64,000 nucleotides of DNA, from positions 36,171,914 to 36,235,913 of the forward strand of contig JALMGJ010000002.1 of the NCBI GenBank assembly GCA_023362775.1, in the 5' to 3' direction. A program made the translations under genes and the position numbers. Position 1 is the first letter of the stretch, and each line of letters starts with the position of its first letter. The notes beneath the pieces are model-generated. The model was not told where the DNA came from. It did not search any database and saw nothing but the letters and a program-made list of their open reading frames with translations. This document shows, piece by piece, positions 46,566 through 56,940 of this stretch. This stretch comes from Charina bottae. Taxonomy: Eukaryota > Chordata > Lepidosauria > Squamata > Charinaidae.

Positions 46566-47112
46566 TACAGGTAGTCCTCACTTAATGACCACAATAGGGA
46601 CTGGAAAACTGGTTAAGTGGTGCGGTCGTTAAGTGAATCACCACGTGACTGGACCCGATTTTACGACCATTTTTACGATGGTCGTTAAGCGAATCCAGCT
46701 TCCCCAATGGATATTTTTTGCCGGAAACTGGGGAAAATAAAAGGAGGGGAAAATAGGAGAAAGAAAATTGCCGGCGAAAATGGGAGGAGGAAGGAGTATT
46801 TAGGTATGTTCCCCACCTTGAGTTATTTATAAAAATAATAAAGGTGGGATTAAAAATTCTAAAAAAACCCAAAACAACAAACAAACAAACAAAAAGTTGC
46901 AAATCGTGACCACGTGACCTCAGGACGCTGCAACTGGTCATAAATGCAAACCGGCTGCCAAGTGCCTGAATTGCGATCACGTGACTGTGGGGGTGGTGTG
47001 ACGTTTTGCAACAGTTGTAAGTGTGAGTACAGGTCGTAAAGCACTTTTTCCAAGGCTGTCGTAACTTTGGACCATTGTTAAATGAACGGTCGTTAAGTGA
47101 GGACTACCTGTA
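46566..47112. mobile_element. TA-flanked MITE carrying a nested CR1-like tail insert
   Basis: Termini CAGGTAGTCCT...AGGACTACCTG with TA flanks. About 46735-46895 is foreign: an A/G-rich stretch plus CACCTTGAGTTATTTATAAA and CAAACAAACAAAC, probably a SINE/LINE tail inserted later. Confidence 0.8.
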
Positions 47113-47380
47113 AGTGTTTGTACTGTAAGTTGGCTCCCACTATTTGAGATCTCCTACTCAAGTTCTTTTAAAGAAAGCGCAGCTGGGGAGCGAACTGCAG
47201 CTGTCTTACTTGAGTAGGGTTAGCAGATGTCTGGCAAAAGGAGGACATGTCCTCCTTTTTGTCCTCATGTCCTCCATCCAGTAGACATAACCTTAAAATC
47301 AAATATTATCCAGCTTTTTGACTATCTAAGAAGCTTTCTCTTCCTGAGCAGCTTTTCTCCGCCATGCAGCGCTTCTCTAG

Positions 47381-47815
47381 TACAGTTGTAATCAAAATTA
47401 TTCAACCCCCATTACAAATCAGGTTTATTGTCAAAATTTACAGACTTTCAGCTGTTTGCAATGAACAAATCAAACAAAAGCAATTGAAATAGCTCAACAC
47501 AACAAATGCTTCAAGTGGTTTCCCCAAATGCAACTGAAAATGCAACCTATAATGACTTCTCCAGTCTCAAATAATTCAACCCCCTGAACAGAATCCGTCA
47601 CAACAGCACACATACGGTATGCAAAATAGGTGTTGTCTCAAGCACACCTGATGCAACTAATCAAGGGTCTCATTAGTTGCACCAGGTGTGCTTGAGCTGG
47701 AGCACATGAAATACCTGAACTGGCTAGGGGTTTGTTGAGTGTCATGTTTGACTGCATGTTAGAAATATGGCTAAGTCAAAAGAATGGTCCAAAAAGGTAA
47801 CAGAAGCAATTATCG
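47381..47815 (+). mobile_element. truncated Tc1-like DNA transposon, 5' half
   Basis: It begins at a TA with CAGTTGTAATCAAAATTATT, an end typical of Tc1-like elements. It runs through an untranslated leader to an ATG at 47767 encoding MAKSKEWSKKVTEAI, the usual N-terminus of Tc1-type transposases. It is lost after about 16 codons, where an L2 tail begins. There is no DDE domain and no right terminal repeat. Confidence 0.75.
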
Positions 47816-48190
47816 AAAGGGAGAGAGCCTTTCCTGTGGTGGCACCCCATTTATGGAATGCCTCCCCAGAGAGACTGGCCTGGCACCCACACGAGTATCA
47901 TTCCAGCACCAGGTGAAGACTTTTCTGTTTTCTCGGGCTTTTTAACTGGCTTTCTTTTAAATTTTGAATGGCTACCTTGCTGCTGCATAGTTTGTATGGT
48001 GTTTTATTTTATTTGCATTTCATTTGATTTTACTGTATATGTTTTTATTTAATTCTTTGTGTGTGTGTTTTGGGGGGACATGTCTCGGTGCTTGCACAGA
48101 GGACCTTTCACCACCTTTATTGTAAACCACCCAGAAAGCTTTGGCTATTGGGCTATTGAAAATGTTTAATAAATAAATAAAATAAAAATA
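47816..48190 (+). mobile_element. L2-type LINE 3' end
   Basis: FPVVAPHLWNASPERLAWHP-like coding remains are followed by a T-rich 3' region, TTGTAAACCACCCAGAAAGC and an AATAAATAAATAAAAT tail. It abuts a truncated Tc1-like element. Confidence 0.7.
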
Positions 48191-48353
48191 AAGGTATTTT
48201 TTTAGCTTATATTCAATATCACTTTTCATTCTTTAATCATCCTTTCTACTAACTTGCATCTTAGAATATACTTATCCTTCTGTGGCCCCTATCTTATGAA
48301 CAATATGTCTCGTTGGGTAGGGCAACATTCACATACCTGTATAGCACTCATAA

Positions 48354-48484
48354 AAAGGTAAAGGTTCCCCCCGCACATTTGTGCAGTCGTGTCCGACTCT
48401 AGGGGCCAGTGCTCATCTCCGTTTCTTAGCCGAAGAGCCAGCGTTGTCCGAAGACGCTTCCACGGTCATGTGGCCGGCATGACT
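48354..48484 (-). mobile_element. truncated Sauria-type SINE
   Basis: The 3' half only, in reverse orientation, ending abruptly after the CATGTGGCCGGCATGAC block. A different repeat follows directly. Confidence 0.85.
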
Positions 48485-48574
48485 AAGTGGGGCAGAATGC
48501 TCTTAATACAATTAATTGAATTTTTGAGTTCTATCAACTTGTCTATGAAGGTTCTCAGTCATCCAGGTGGAATT

Positions 48575-48702
48575 GTCTGTAGCTTGAATCATGTCAACTG
48601 GATTTCTATTTTCTCTGTGGAAACGTTTCGCTCCTTGGATAAGGAGCGAAACGTTTCCACAGAGAAAATAGAAATCCAGTTGACATGATTCAAGCTACAG
48701 AC
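48575..48702. repeat. perfect palindrome, 62-bp arms, 4-bp spacer
   Basis: The left arm (48575-48636) and right arm (48641-48702) are exact reverse complements around GGAT. The arm sequence (TAGCTTGAATCATGTCAACT..., GGAAACGTTTCGCTCC) is a dispersed repeat also present singly at 12465-12545. Confidence 0.95.
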
Positions 48703-48716
48703 AGTTCTATCAACTG

Positions 48717-49028
48717 TTTTAAACATTATCATCTTGTGGAACCAAGGAAGAGTGCCTTCTGTATCGCAGTCCCTGCCCTCTGGAACCACATCCCCCCAGA
48801 GGTAAGGGCAATGCTCTCTCTCCTGGGCTTCCAGAAAGCCCTTAAAACCTGGCTTTGGTCCCAGGACTGGGGTTAGTGTGTTTGTGGAGCCATTGTCAAG
48901 TCTCCCTTGCATCATCCTGTTGCTGTTGCATCCAGGCAGTTATGTTTTGTTTTTCATGTTTTTCATTGTAAGTCGCCCAGAGTTTTTTCAAGTAGGCAGC
49001 CATAATAAATTTTAACAACAACAACAAC
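48717..49028 (+). mobile_element. L2-type LINE 3' end
   Basis: CTCTGGAACCACATCCCCCC and CTTCCAGAAAGCCCTTAAAA code for the usual LINE C-terminus (ALWNHIPPEVRAMLSLLGFQ). The tail is TAATAAATTTTAACAACAAC. Confidence 0.7.
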
Positions 49029-49391
49029 ATTTTCTTCCTTTATTGGATTCATAGCCCACCATTGTACTTTTAGAAGCACAAAGCAACCGACAACATTTAA
49101 AAGAAAAATACAAGTTGAAAACGAGAAATGAAGTCACACAATTACATTAACTGATGCAAGTTTGCCAAAAGGAATGTGTTGTGTCTTTCCCCCATTTTTC
49201 TACCTACTGAGAGAGCAGGGGCCAAGCACCCCCCCCCCCGGGAGAGCACTGCATGGCCTGGAGACCCCAGAGTGGGACCCCATCCGGCACGGGCCAGTTT
49301 TTGACAGCAGAAGCGTCTTCAAAGGGCCTTTCCTGATGATATAGGTAATGGAGCGGATTCACAGAAGGAGAGGTGCCCCTTAAATAGAGGG

Positions 49392-52300
49392 CTACCAGTA
49401 CAGCCAAGAGAAAAAGATAAAGCCAATTATAGTTGCCAGAAGGACTTTGTAGAAAAGGCCAGTTGCCCAGAGAAAGGCCAGTACGACAAAACCAACGATA
49501 AAGCACCAAGAGATGTTCTCGTCGTCCAGCTGATCCTTAAGAGCATAAATGGTCCTGTCCAAAGTATTTGGGGTCTCAGAGTAGAATTTCAACTTCCTGA
49601 TACTTCGTTTTATCTTGGGGGAGCCCAGCAGGTGGTACTCAGCGTTTGCCACATGCAGGAACGGAAGCATGTGCTGCACTATACTATCCATCTGACGCTT
49701 CAAGGAATCATAAATGAACACGTACTGGCTTGTTACCTTAACTACGTTTGCTTCGGAACTCAGGGTTCCCACCAGGCGAGCACAAGACCTAAGTGCCTCT
49801 TGCAGATTCAGAATCTCCCTATGAAAGTTGGTTAGCTCCTCTTTTTCGTCTTCCATCGCTTTAAGACTCTTCTGGGTGGCCATAATTTTACTCTCTTGCT
49901 TTTTCAACTGCTCCTCACATTGGGCAACTTCGCGAAAGGCCTTCTCTTCCTTGGCACTGTAATCCTTTATCATTTCCTGTGCAGCATCTGCCTGTTCCTC
50001 GGCCGTCTTCTGGGCCATGTGAGCGTTGAGAGCCAGAACACCCCCTGATAATGAGACAAAAACAAGACCTGGGGCTTACAAGATGTAACATGTAAGGTGA
50101 CAAGAACTTTTTCCAGACAAGGTTATTTCACATACATTTAGACGATTCCTTATTATGTAACTGGGGCAGCAGCTGACCTACCTGGTCTGGGCTTGGAAGC
50201 TAAGCAGGGTTAGCATTTGTTTGTATTTGAAGGGGCAGAGCCCCAGGGAATCCTATGTTCCTAGGCTAGCATGGGGAGTGGAGAAACCAGAGGACAGTGG
50301 CCAACCACGTCCAGTGCTCTCCGTGAAGTCATAGGGAGTCGAGCTCAACCTGAAGGAGACCGACCTACTTTTACACTAAAGCAATGCCAGAGGGATGACA
50401 TTAGGCTGCCCCCAGAGAAGTTTGAGAGACCCAGTACAAAGATGGCAGCTGAGCAAATGGTCTTCTACTGACTTGGAGCAAATGGTAGCTAGTATTAGCC
50501 AGACTAACTAGACTTGCATACGAAGTTACACAAATATTACATTTCTACATTAAACAACAAGCCCTGAAGTCCCAAAACTACACTGACAATGGAGACATGC
50601 AACCCTCGCAGCAATCCTAGGTAGACCTCCTCAGAAAGGAAGTCTAAGTGTGAAGGTTCATAGATCAATTCCACCCACGTCCTCTAAATGTGAAGGGTAT
50701 ATTATACGTTTCAGGCAGCTACTTCAATTACTTCTAAAACAAGGGAACCAGCATAGCGGATTCTATTTTTATTCTAGTATCTTCTTTTTCCTCAATCGTT
50801 GAGTTTAACATTGAAGGTGGAGTAATCACTTTCCATCCACCGTACTGTATTGTTCATCAGTAGCTTCCTCTGGACAAAAGAGATTTGCAGACTGCTTCTT
50901 CTCTCGAGGACATCTAAAATTGTGACAACAGCTGGACAAAATTTAAAACTGCAGGTGATAGCAGAAAAACAGAGCCATTCTTTTTTATATATTTGATTAC
51001 GTAAGCTTAACCAGCAATCACACGAGAATAAAAGTACCCCCCCAAAAGCAAATAAAAAAAAGAAACATAAGAAACATTTTAAAAAATTGAAAAGGAGCTT
51101 TCAGCAACACGTTCTCCCCTTCGCTTCCATTTTTCTCCAATCACTAACCTCTGCGTAAATATTTGTGCTGTGCTTTGGACGTTAAACATTGGAGATTGTT
51201 GCTCGCATCTGTTTAAATTGTTTCATCTGTTGTTTTTAATTAGTCTCTTAACTCTTTTCCCAAAAACCATAGTCCAGATGTCTACATCTGCCTTGCTGTG
51301 TAATGTATCATATTTAAGGACACCATTCCTGCTTAAATTTAGTAAAACTTCCATTATGAATATAGACTGTCAGTTTTGCCATTGCTGCATATTCTCCAGT
51401 TTTCGTCTGCAAAATTCTGTTCTTTATTCTGGGACCAAATATTTTGCCAACAAAACTGGACAAGAAAGGGCAAGATAGGTAGCCTGTCTAGTCTGACAGT
51501 ATGCAAAGGGAGTATATTCGAGTGCATGAATTTTTATCCCATCCACTAAAATAACCATTGTACTACAAAACCTGACCCATGGATTAGTGGCTTTAACAGA
51601 GATTCTTCTTCCTGAATATTGTAATTTAAATGACTAGCAGCAACCTGCATTCTGAGCTGAAGAGCCTAGAGATCAGGAGTCCCACCAACACAAGCCAAGC
51701 TGTCCGCCAGCCATGTCAGATTGCTTCAAATGCAATGACCTATGTCAGGGGTCGGCAAACTTTTTATGCCGGGAGCCATTTTGACATGCTCGTGCACATT
51801 TTGAAATGCTAGAGAGCCAGGGGGCGGGGTTTGCGGGCGGGGGCCAATCACGTGGAAGGGGGCGGGGTTTGCGGGCGGGGGCCATTCGCGTGGAAGGGGG
51901 CGAGGTTTGCGGGCGGGGGCCAATCACGTGGAAGGGGGCGGGGTTTGCGGGCGGGAGAGGGCGTCCACCCGGCCCAGCTGCCCGGGGTCCAGGGAGATCA
52001 GCTCCGGCGGGATCTGTGGCGAAGAGCGGCCGTGGGGGGGGGGGGCGGCGACGACAAACGACACGCTTCAGGCTTTCAGCGCTGGAAGGAGGCCGCCTTC
52101 CAGCGCTGAAAGCCTGAAGCGCGCCGCTTGTCGTCGCCGCCTGCCCCCCCCACGGCCGCTCTTCGCCCGCCCGCGTGGAAGAAAGAAGACGATGGAGGGT
52201 GGGAAACGAGGCCTGCCCGCTTACCTGCCTGCTTGCCTCCCTCCGCGAGGCCCCCCGCTGCCTTCCCAGGGTCCAAGCCGGATCGGGGGCCTCGCGGAGA

Positions 52301-53437
52301 GAAGCAGGCAGGCAGGTAAGCGGGCAGCCCTGGCCTCCGCCGCCGGGCCCGCCCTCCTCGGCTGCTTCCGCCCGCCCGCGTTGAGCGAAGATGATGATGG
52401 GGGCGGGAAACGAGGCCTGCCCGCTTATCTGCCTGCTTGCCTCTCTCCGCGCAGGGGCTGCTGCGGCTGGAGATGGCGCTGCCTCCCTGCCGCGCCGGGC
52501 CTCGCTCAGTGCGAGAGCCAGGGGACGGGGTTTGCGGGCGGGGGCCTATCACGTGGAAGGGGCGGGGGTGAGTTCAGCTGCGGAAGAGCCACACTCAAGG
52601 GGCCAAAGAGCCGCATCTGGCTCGCGAGCCGCCATTTCCGACCCTTGACCTATGTTGACACACGTGTTAGATTTTGCAGTTATCTAAGAGAGGCGACCTT
52701 CTCTGATCTGGAATAAACCTAAGCAGGGTCGAGTTTACTTAGTACTTGGATGGGAGACCACTGGGAAATCATCTTATTAAAGCAGCCATGTTGTCGGTGT
52801 GACTCATTGAGTCAACCCCATGGAAGCCTAAAAAGATGTGGCTGCTTTAATGAGTAGCAGAGATATCAGTTGTTCGTGTTCCTGGGCATCACAAAGTACT
52901 TCTCCCAACTCATTTTTTGAAATGTGCAGAGTGTCATTAATACTCACCAATAACAGTTCCCACAACGGGTATGAGCATCAACAGCAAGCCATCTTTTTTC
53001 CGCTCTTCTTGTACTAAAATATCATCTACTGCAGTGGCTTTATCCCTTTCTGCCTGTTCCTTCATAGCTCTTTGGCGCCTATAATCTTCTCTTTGCATCT
53101 CACCAAGTCTTTCCAAATCCCTCTGAAGGGTTTGTAAATGGGCAAGCTCATTCGCTTTTGTTTTCTGTTCATCCATGAGTTTTTTCTTTGAGACCAAAAT
53201 CTCTGAAGTCATTGAATCCACCTTCTCCAGATGCTGTAGAACCAATTTTTCTGTAATGCCCAACTCCTCTGTAGCCTTCTCAATATGCTCCTTTAGCTCC
53301 ATGAAAAAGCTATTATCTTCTTTTGCTTCGTGCAGACAGCTGACCACAGACGTTAACTCACATATTCCTCTGTTGAAATGCTTTTTGACCCTTTCTTCAA
53401 ATGTCTTGCCTTGTGTAGACTTTCGTACAAGGGCCAT
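49392..53437 (-). CDS. gene D: uncharacterised coiled-coil protein with hydrophobic hairpin and C-terminal membrane segments, 380 aa
   Basis: Two coding exons, 53437-52948 and 50044-49392, join in phase 1 (TTATTG|GTGAGTA donor; TTATCAG|GGGG acceptor), giving 380 residues and a TAG at 49392-49394. The coding exon opens at an acceptor (CTCTGCAG, exon start 53466), so at least one 5' non-coding exon lies upstream. Residues about 40-148 form a long charged coiled coil. Residues 150-172, from GLLLMLIPVVG to GVLALNA, are a glycine-rich hydrophobic hairpin that falls exactly on the exon junction. Residues 173-245 form a second coiled coil, and the last 39 residues (342-380) are two hydrophobic segments with a short FYK turn. 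The architecture resembles proteins that insert a helical hairpin into membranes. No family is recognised and no residues are diagnostic. The single coding intron holds a 902-bp hAT element and 5S-type SINEs. Confidence 0.8.
50160..50375 (+). mobile_element. 5S-rRNA-derived SINE in gene D intron
   Basis: CCTGGTCTGGGCTTGGAAGC, TAAGCAGGGTTAGC and a tail with GTGAAGTCATAGGGAGTCG and GCTCAACCTGAAGGAG mark the same family as 26.7 kb. Confidence 0.7.
50380..51737. other. gene D intron, no feature recognised
   Basis: Between the 5S-type SINE and the 902-bp hAT element I recognise nothing. Confidence 0.45.
51746..52647. mobile_element. 902-bp GC-rich hAT element in gene D intron
   Basis: CAGGGGTCGGCAAAC...TTTCCGACCCTTG with a perfect 8-bp duplication, ACCTATGT (51738-51745 and 52648-52655). 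Inside are four tandem 38-bp units (GGGGCGGGGTTTGCGGGCGG..., about 51821-51957), a long inverted repeat centred near 52095 and two direct copies of a GGGAAACGAGGCCTGCCCGC block (52200 and 52405). No transposase is encoded. Confidence 0.9.
52685..52845 (+). mobile_element. 5S-rRNA-derived SINE in gene D intron
   Basis: CTCTGATCTGGAATAAACC, TAAGCAGGGTCGAG and TTAGTACTTGGATGGGAGAC are close to 5S rRNA. The last is identical to the 5S promoter region over about 20 bases. It lies just beyond the hAT element. Confidence 0.75.
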
Positions 53438-53604
53438 AATTTCACTGAATCACAACGGGGCCTGGTCTGCAGAGAAAGAACAAGGGAGACTTCAAAGAGA
53501 AGGTGGGATCTGATTCAAGATACAACTGGTGGTTTGCCTTAGGCTGCAAGAGACGGAAGACATGAACACTGAACTTCCTTGCGGCCCTCTTGTGCTATAT
53601 GAGT

Positions 53605-54020
53605 GCTAGTTTGGTGTAGTGGTTAAAGGTACCAGGCTAGAAACCAGGAGACAGTGAGTTCTAGTCCTGCCTTAGGCATGAAAGCCAATTGGGTGACCTT
53701 GGGCCAGTCACTCTCTCTCAGCCCTAGGAAGGAGCCAATGGGAAACCAGGAGACTGAGAGTCCTAGTCCCACCTTAGGCATGAAAGCCGACTGGGTGACC
53801 TTGGGCCAGCCCCTCTCTCTCAGCCCTAGGAAGGAGCCAATGGGAAACCAGGAGACTGAGAGTCCTAGTCCCGCCTTAGACATGAAAGCCCACTGGGTGA
53901 CCTTGGGCCAGTCACTCTCTCTCAGCCCTAGGAAGGAGAAGGCAACAGCAAACCACTTCTGAAAAAATGATGCCAAGTAAACTCCAGGGACTTGTCCAGG
54001 GAGTCCCAAGGGGTCAAAAC
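53605..54020 (+). repeat. MIR-like SINE with three tandem copies of its middle segment
   Basis: The head TTTGGTGTAGTGGTTAAAGG and the tail AACTCCAGGGACTTGTCCAGG bracket three copies, about 102 bp each, of the CAGGAGACTGAGAG...TTGGGCCAGTCACTCTCTC segment. This is the unit amplified at 55.7-56.7 kb. Confidence 0.85.
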
Positions 54021-54462
54021 AGTGAGAATTAATCATTATCTGTGGTGGCAAGCCCTATGCTGATGCACGGCCCTCTGGAATCAGTGATGCATTAATATCG
54101 ATTAATCAGCGATGCATTAATATCACTGATGCTATTAATATCTATTAATCAGTGACGCATTAATATCCGTTCTATCTTGTCCTATTCATTCTGCCTGTCC
54201 TTTCTATTGAGGAGATCTGAAGAGCAGCCGACCAAAGCATGTGTGTAAACATTAAGAATGGCACGTCCAACCCAGCTTCAGAACCCCTTGAATTCCTCCC
54301 CATTTCTTGCCTTTACTTAACTCCCTCCTTCTATTCCCATGCCCATGAGCCTCCCCAAGAGAGAGAGAGCTGTCTCTCCCTTTCACCACCCCTTTCAGGT
54401 ACACCCAGTTGCAAACAGGAGGAGACTGTCTGCGTCCCACCCTCTGGAGCTTCCCACCCTCT

Positions 54463-54538
54463 GGACTTCAACTCCCAGAATTCCCCAGCCAGCTCTGTCC
54501 ACCCATCTTAAACTCACCAAGGTTGAGAAACACTGCTC
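54463..54538. mobile_element. hAT MITE, internally deleted copy
   Basis: GGACTTCAACTCCCAGAATT followed directly by the right end CAAGGTTGAGAAACACTG. The left end is missing. Confidence 0.65.
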
Positions 54539-54642
54539 TGGAGACTGACCAGGGGCAGCAGTGGCTCACAACTAGATCAGCTAACTCTAGGGAAGCGGCT
54601 TGGTCCTGCGTCACTTTCACACATTCACGACAACACGCTTAC

Positions 54643-54693
54643 CTGGCAGCTGTGCTCTAAGAGGTCCCAAATGTCAGACAGAACCATTTATAG
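54643..54693 (-). promoter_or_regulatory. alternative TATA-driven start for gene D
   Basis: Minus-strand CTATAAATGG (54693-54684) is followed about 40 bases later by a good donor, GCTGCCAG|GTAAGCG, at 54643. This would make a very short 5' exon splicing to 53466. No ISRE lies in the 200 bases upstream of it. Confidence 0.3.
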
Positions 54694-54837
54694 AAGAGGA
54701 GGCGGCTGGTGGCAGCTACTGGTGGGCCAGCCAAAACATCTGACCCAGGGGCTCCTCCAAGAGTGTGTAGGGAGCTCTGACCATATCTGTGGTAAGTGCT
54801 CTCCTGCTCCAGATCTGAATACTGAGTGCCTCTAATG

Positions 54838-55300
54838 TGTACAGTTCTGCACCAATGAACACCACTTTCCACTTATTTCAACTGAACGGCTTTTGCCATT
54901 CTGTTGACCGTTCACTAGGCTTAAAGAGACCTTTCTGGGGTTGTTTAGAATCACTTTTGGTTTCTGATTCCCTGAAGAGATTGGCATTATCCAGAAACTT
55001 GACCCGTTCAGGGCTTCCCCCAAGCCAAATGAATTTAGGAACAAGTTTAAAAGCAGCAGCCCCTTAGGTATCTCCACTTCTAATTTCCTTCCCCCAGAAC
55101 AACCCCCCCTTTCAGTCCTATTCCTTGATTTCTGTTTTAACCACACAAAAGGTTGTCCTGTTATCCTGTGACTGCTAAGAGACTTTCATAAGGAACTTTC
55201 TCAAGAGCTTGTTGAAAATCTCATTTCACAGCGTCAACAGGGTTACCTCTACCCATGTGCCTATTGATACCCTAAAACAAGCACTTTGCGAAGGTGGATA
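54838..55300 (+). repeat. ancient LINE-like repeat (CR1-type internal region)
   Basis: AGAAACTTGACCCGTTCAGG ... GGAACAAGTTTAAAAGCAGC ... GACTGCTAAGAGACTTTCAT ... TTTCTCAAGAGCTTGTTGAA follows the order of a well-known amniote repeat. It is strongly diverged. Confidence 0.45.
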
Positions 55301-55423
55301 CAGGCGCCATTTAGACCCAGTTAACATCGCAAGTTGGCTCCTCACCCCAGAACGTTGTGGACCTCTGGCTGAAGGAAAGAGCAGAATACCAAACAGAAGC
55401 ATTGTTTTTCCCACACGTACCTA

Positions 55424-55570
55424 CAGTAACTTCTTCTTCTGTCAGTTTGAGATTCTGTCTTCCTCGGAGAAGATGCAGTCTCACTCCAGAGATATGGAGG
55501 ATAGGATTTCTTTCGGTATCTTACACAGCTGTGTGCAGAGGGAGTTTCTGACCCGCAATTTCTCCTCCTG
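55424..55570 (-). other. candidate 5' non-coding exon of gene D
   Basis: On the minus strand a strong acceptor, CTTTTCATCTCAG, precedes 55570, and a plausible donor, CTGTAG|GTACGTG, ends the block near 55424. Two of the three frames contain stops and no ATG-led frame fits gene D, so a 5' untranslated exon is the simplest reading. A further upstream donor is at 56904 (GGCAAG|GTAAGC), and an alternative TATA-driven start with a CAG|GTAAGC donor is at 54643. Which of these is used cannot be decided from sequence. Confidence 0.35.
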
Positions 55571-55677
55571 AGATGAAAAGAGAAATAGTTAAGTCTCTCC
55601 ATCGTTGGTCACAGGGATTTTTCAGTGACAGATGAAATAGGGACTGTATTTACCAAGTTGAAGTAAATTGACTCAGT

Positions 55678-56727
55678 TGCCTTTGAGCCAGTGTTGACTC
55701 CTGCTGACTGCCTGGACAAGTCCCTGCAGTTTTCTTGGCAAGATTTTCAGAAGTGGTTTGCCATGGCCGCCTTCTTCTTCTTCTTCCTAGGGCTAAGGGA
55801 GAGGGACTGGCCCAAGGACACCCAGCCGGCTTTCATGCCTAAGGCAGGACTAGAACTCACAGTCTCCTGGTTTCCCATTGGCTCCTTCCTAGGGCTGAGA
55901 GAGAGGGACTGGCCCAAGGTCACCCAGCCAGCTTTCATGCCTAAGGCGGGACTAGAACTCTCAGTCTCCTGGTTTCCCATTGGCTCCTTCCTAGGGCTGA
56001 GAGACAGGGACTGGCCCAAGGTCACCCAGCCGGCTTTGTACCCAAGGCGGGACTAGAACTCACAGTCTCCTGGTTTCCCATTGGCTCCTTCCTAGGGCTG
56101 AGAGAGAGGGACTCGCCCAAGGTCACCCAGCCGGCTTTCATGCCTAAGGCGGGACTAGAACTCTCAGTCTCCTGGTTTCCCATTGGCTCCTTCCTAGGGC
56201 TGAGAGACAGGGACTGGCCCCAGGTCACCCAGCTGGCTTTGTACCCAAGGCGGGACTAGAACTCTCAGTCTCCTGGTTTCCCATTGGCTCCTTCCTAGGG
56301 CTAAGGGAGAGGGACTGGCCCAAGGACACCCAGCCGGCTTTCATGCCTAAGGCGGGACTAGAACTCTCAGTCTCCTGGTTTCCCATTGGCTCCTTCCTAG
56401 GGCTGAGAGACAGGGACTGGCCCAAGGTCACCCAGCCGGCTTTGTACCCAAGGCGGGACTAGAACTCTCAGTCTCCTGGTTTCCCATTGGCTCCTTCCTA
56501 GGGCTAAGGGAGAGGGACTGGCCCAAGGACACCCAGCCGGCTTTCATGCCTAAGGCGGGACTAGAACTCACAGTCTCCTGGTTTGCCATTGGCTCCTTCC
56601 TAGGGCTGAGAGAAAGGGACTGGCCCCAGGTCACCCAGCTGGCTTTGTACCCAAGGCGGGACTAGAACTCACAGTCTCCCAGTTTTTAGCCTGATGCCTT
56701 AACTGGTACACCAAACTGGCTCTCCTA
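55678..56727 (-). repeat. MIR-like SINE expanded into a tandem array with a 203-bp dimeric period
   Basis: A MIR-like SINE in reverse orientation (TGCCTGGACAAGTCCCTGCAG end; GCCTGATGCCTTAAC head) has its central GGACTGGCCCAAGGTCACCCAG segment repeated about nine times. Successive CCCATTGGCTCC landmarks lie 102, 101, 102, 101, 102, 101 and about 102 bases apart from 55978. Alternate units carry GGCTTTCATGCCTAAGG or GGCTTTGTACCCAAGG, so the real period is a dimer of 203 bp. Open frames in the array are a by-product of the period. Confidence 0.9.
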
Positions 56728-56940
56728 AATTGACTTAGAGGACTGTTTTAATTATAACCCCTTGCTTTTTAGAAGACAAAATCAGTTTGGCTAAAGCTAT
56801 AAAGAAAATAAAAACAAACTATCCAATGAACAAAGATATTCTGCTCATCCTATAAGCCTTATAAGGAAAACATTTAGAGGAAAACATCAGAAAGGCAGCT
56901 TACCTTGCCGGAGTGTGCTAGCAAATGAAAATATGCAATA

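Noticed and set aside
51907..52716. 269-codon open frame on the plus strand in gene D's intron
   Set aside because: It lies inside a GC-rich hAT element with tandem 38-bp units. Stop-poor GC repeats keep all frames open, and no domain is visible.
49392..53437. Gene D as an apolipoprotein L
   Set aside because: The hairpin is reminiscent of APOL, but the long flanking coiled coils, the C-terminal membrane pair and the lack of a recognisable APOL block do not fit.
55747..56634. CRISPR-like array or a repeat protein (SLSLSPRKEPMGNQETESSS)
   Set aside because: Units abut without unique spacers and derive from a SINE. The open frames follow from the 203-bp period.
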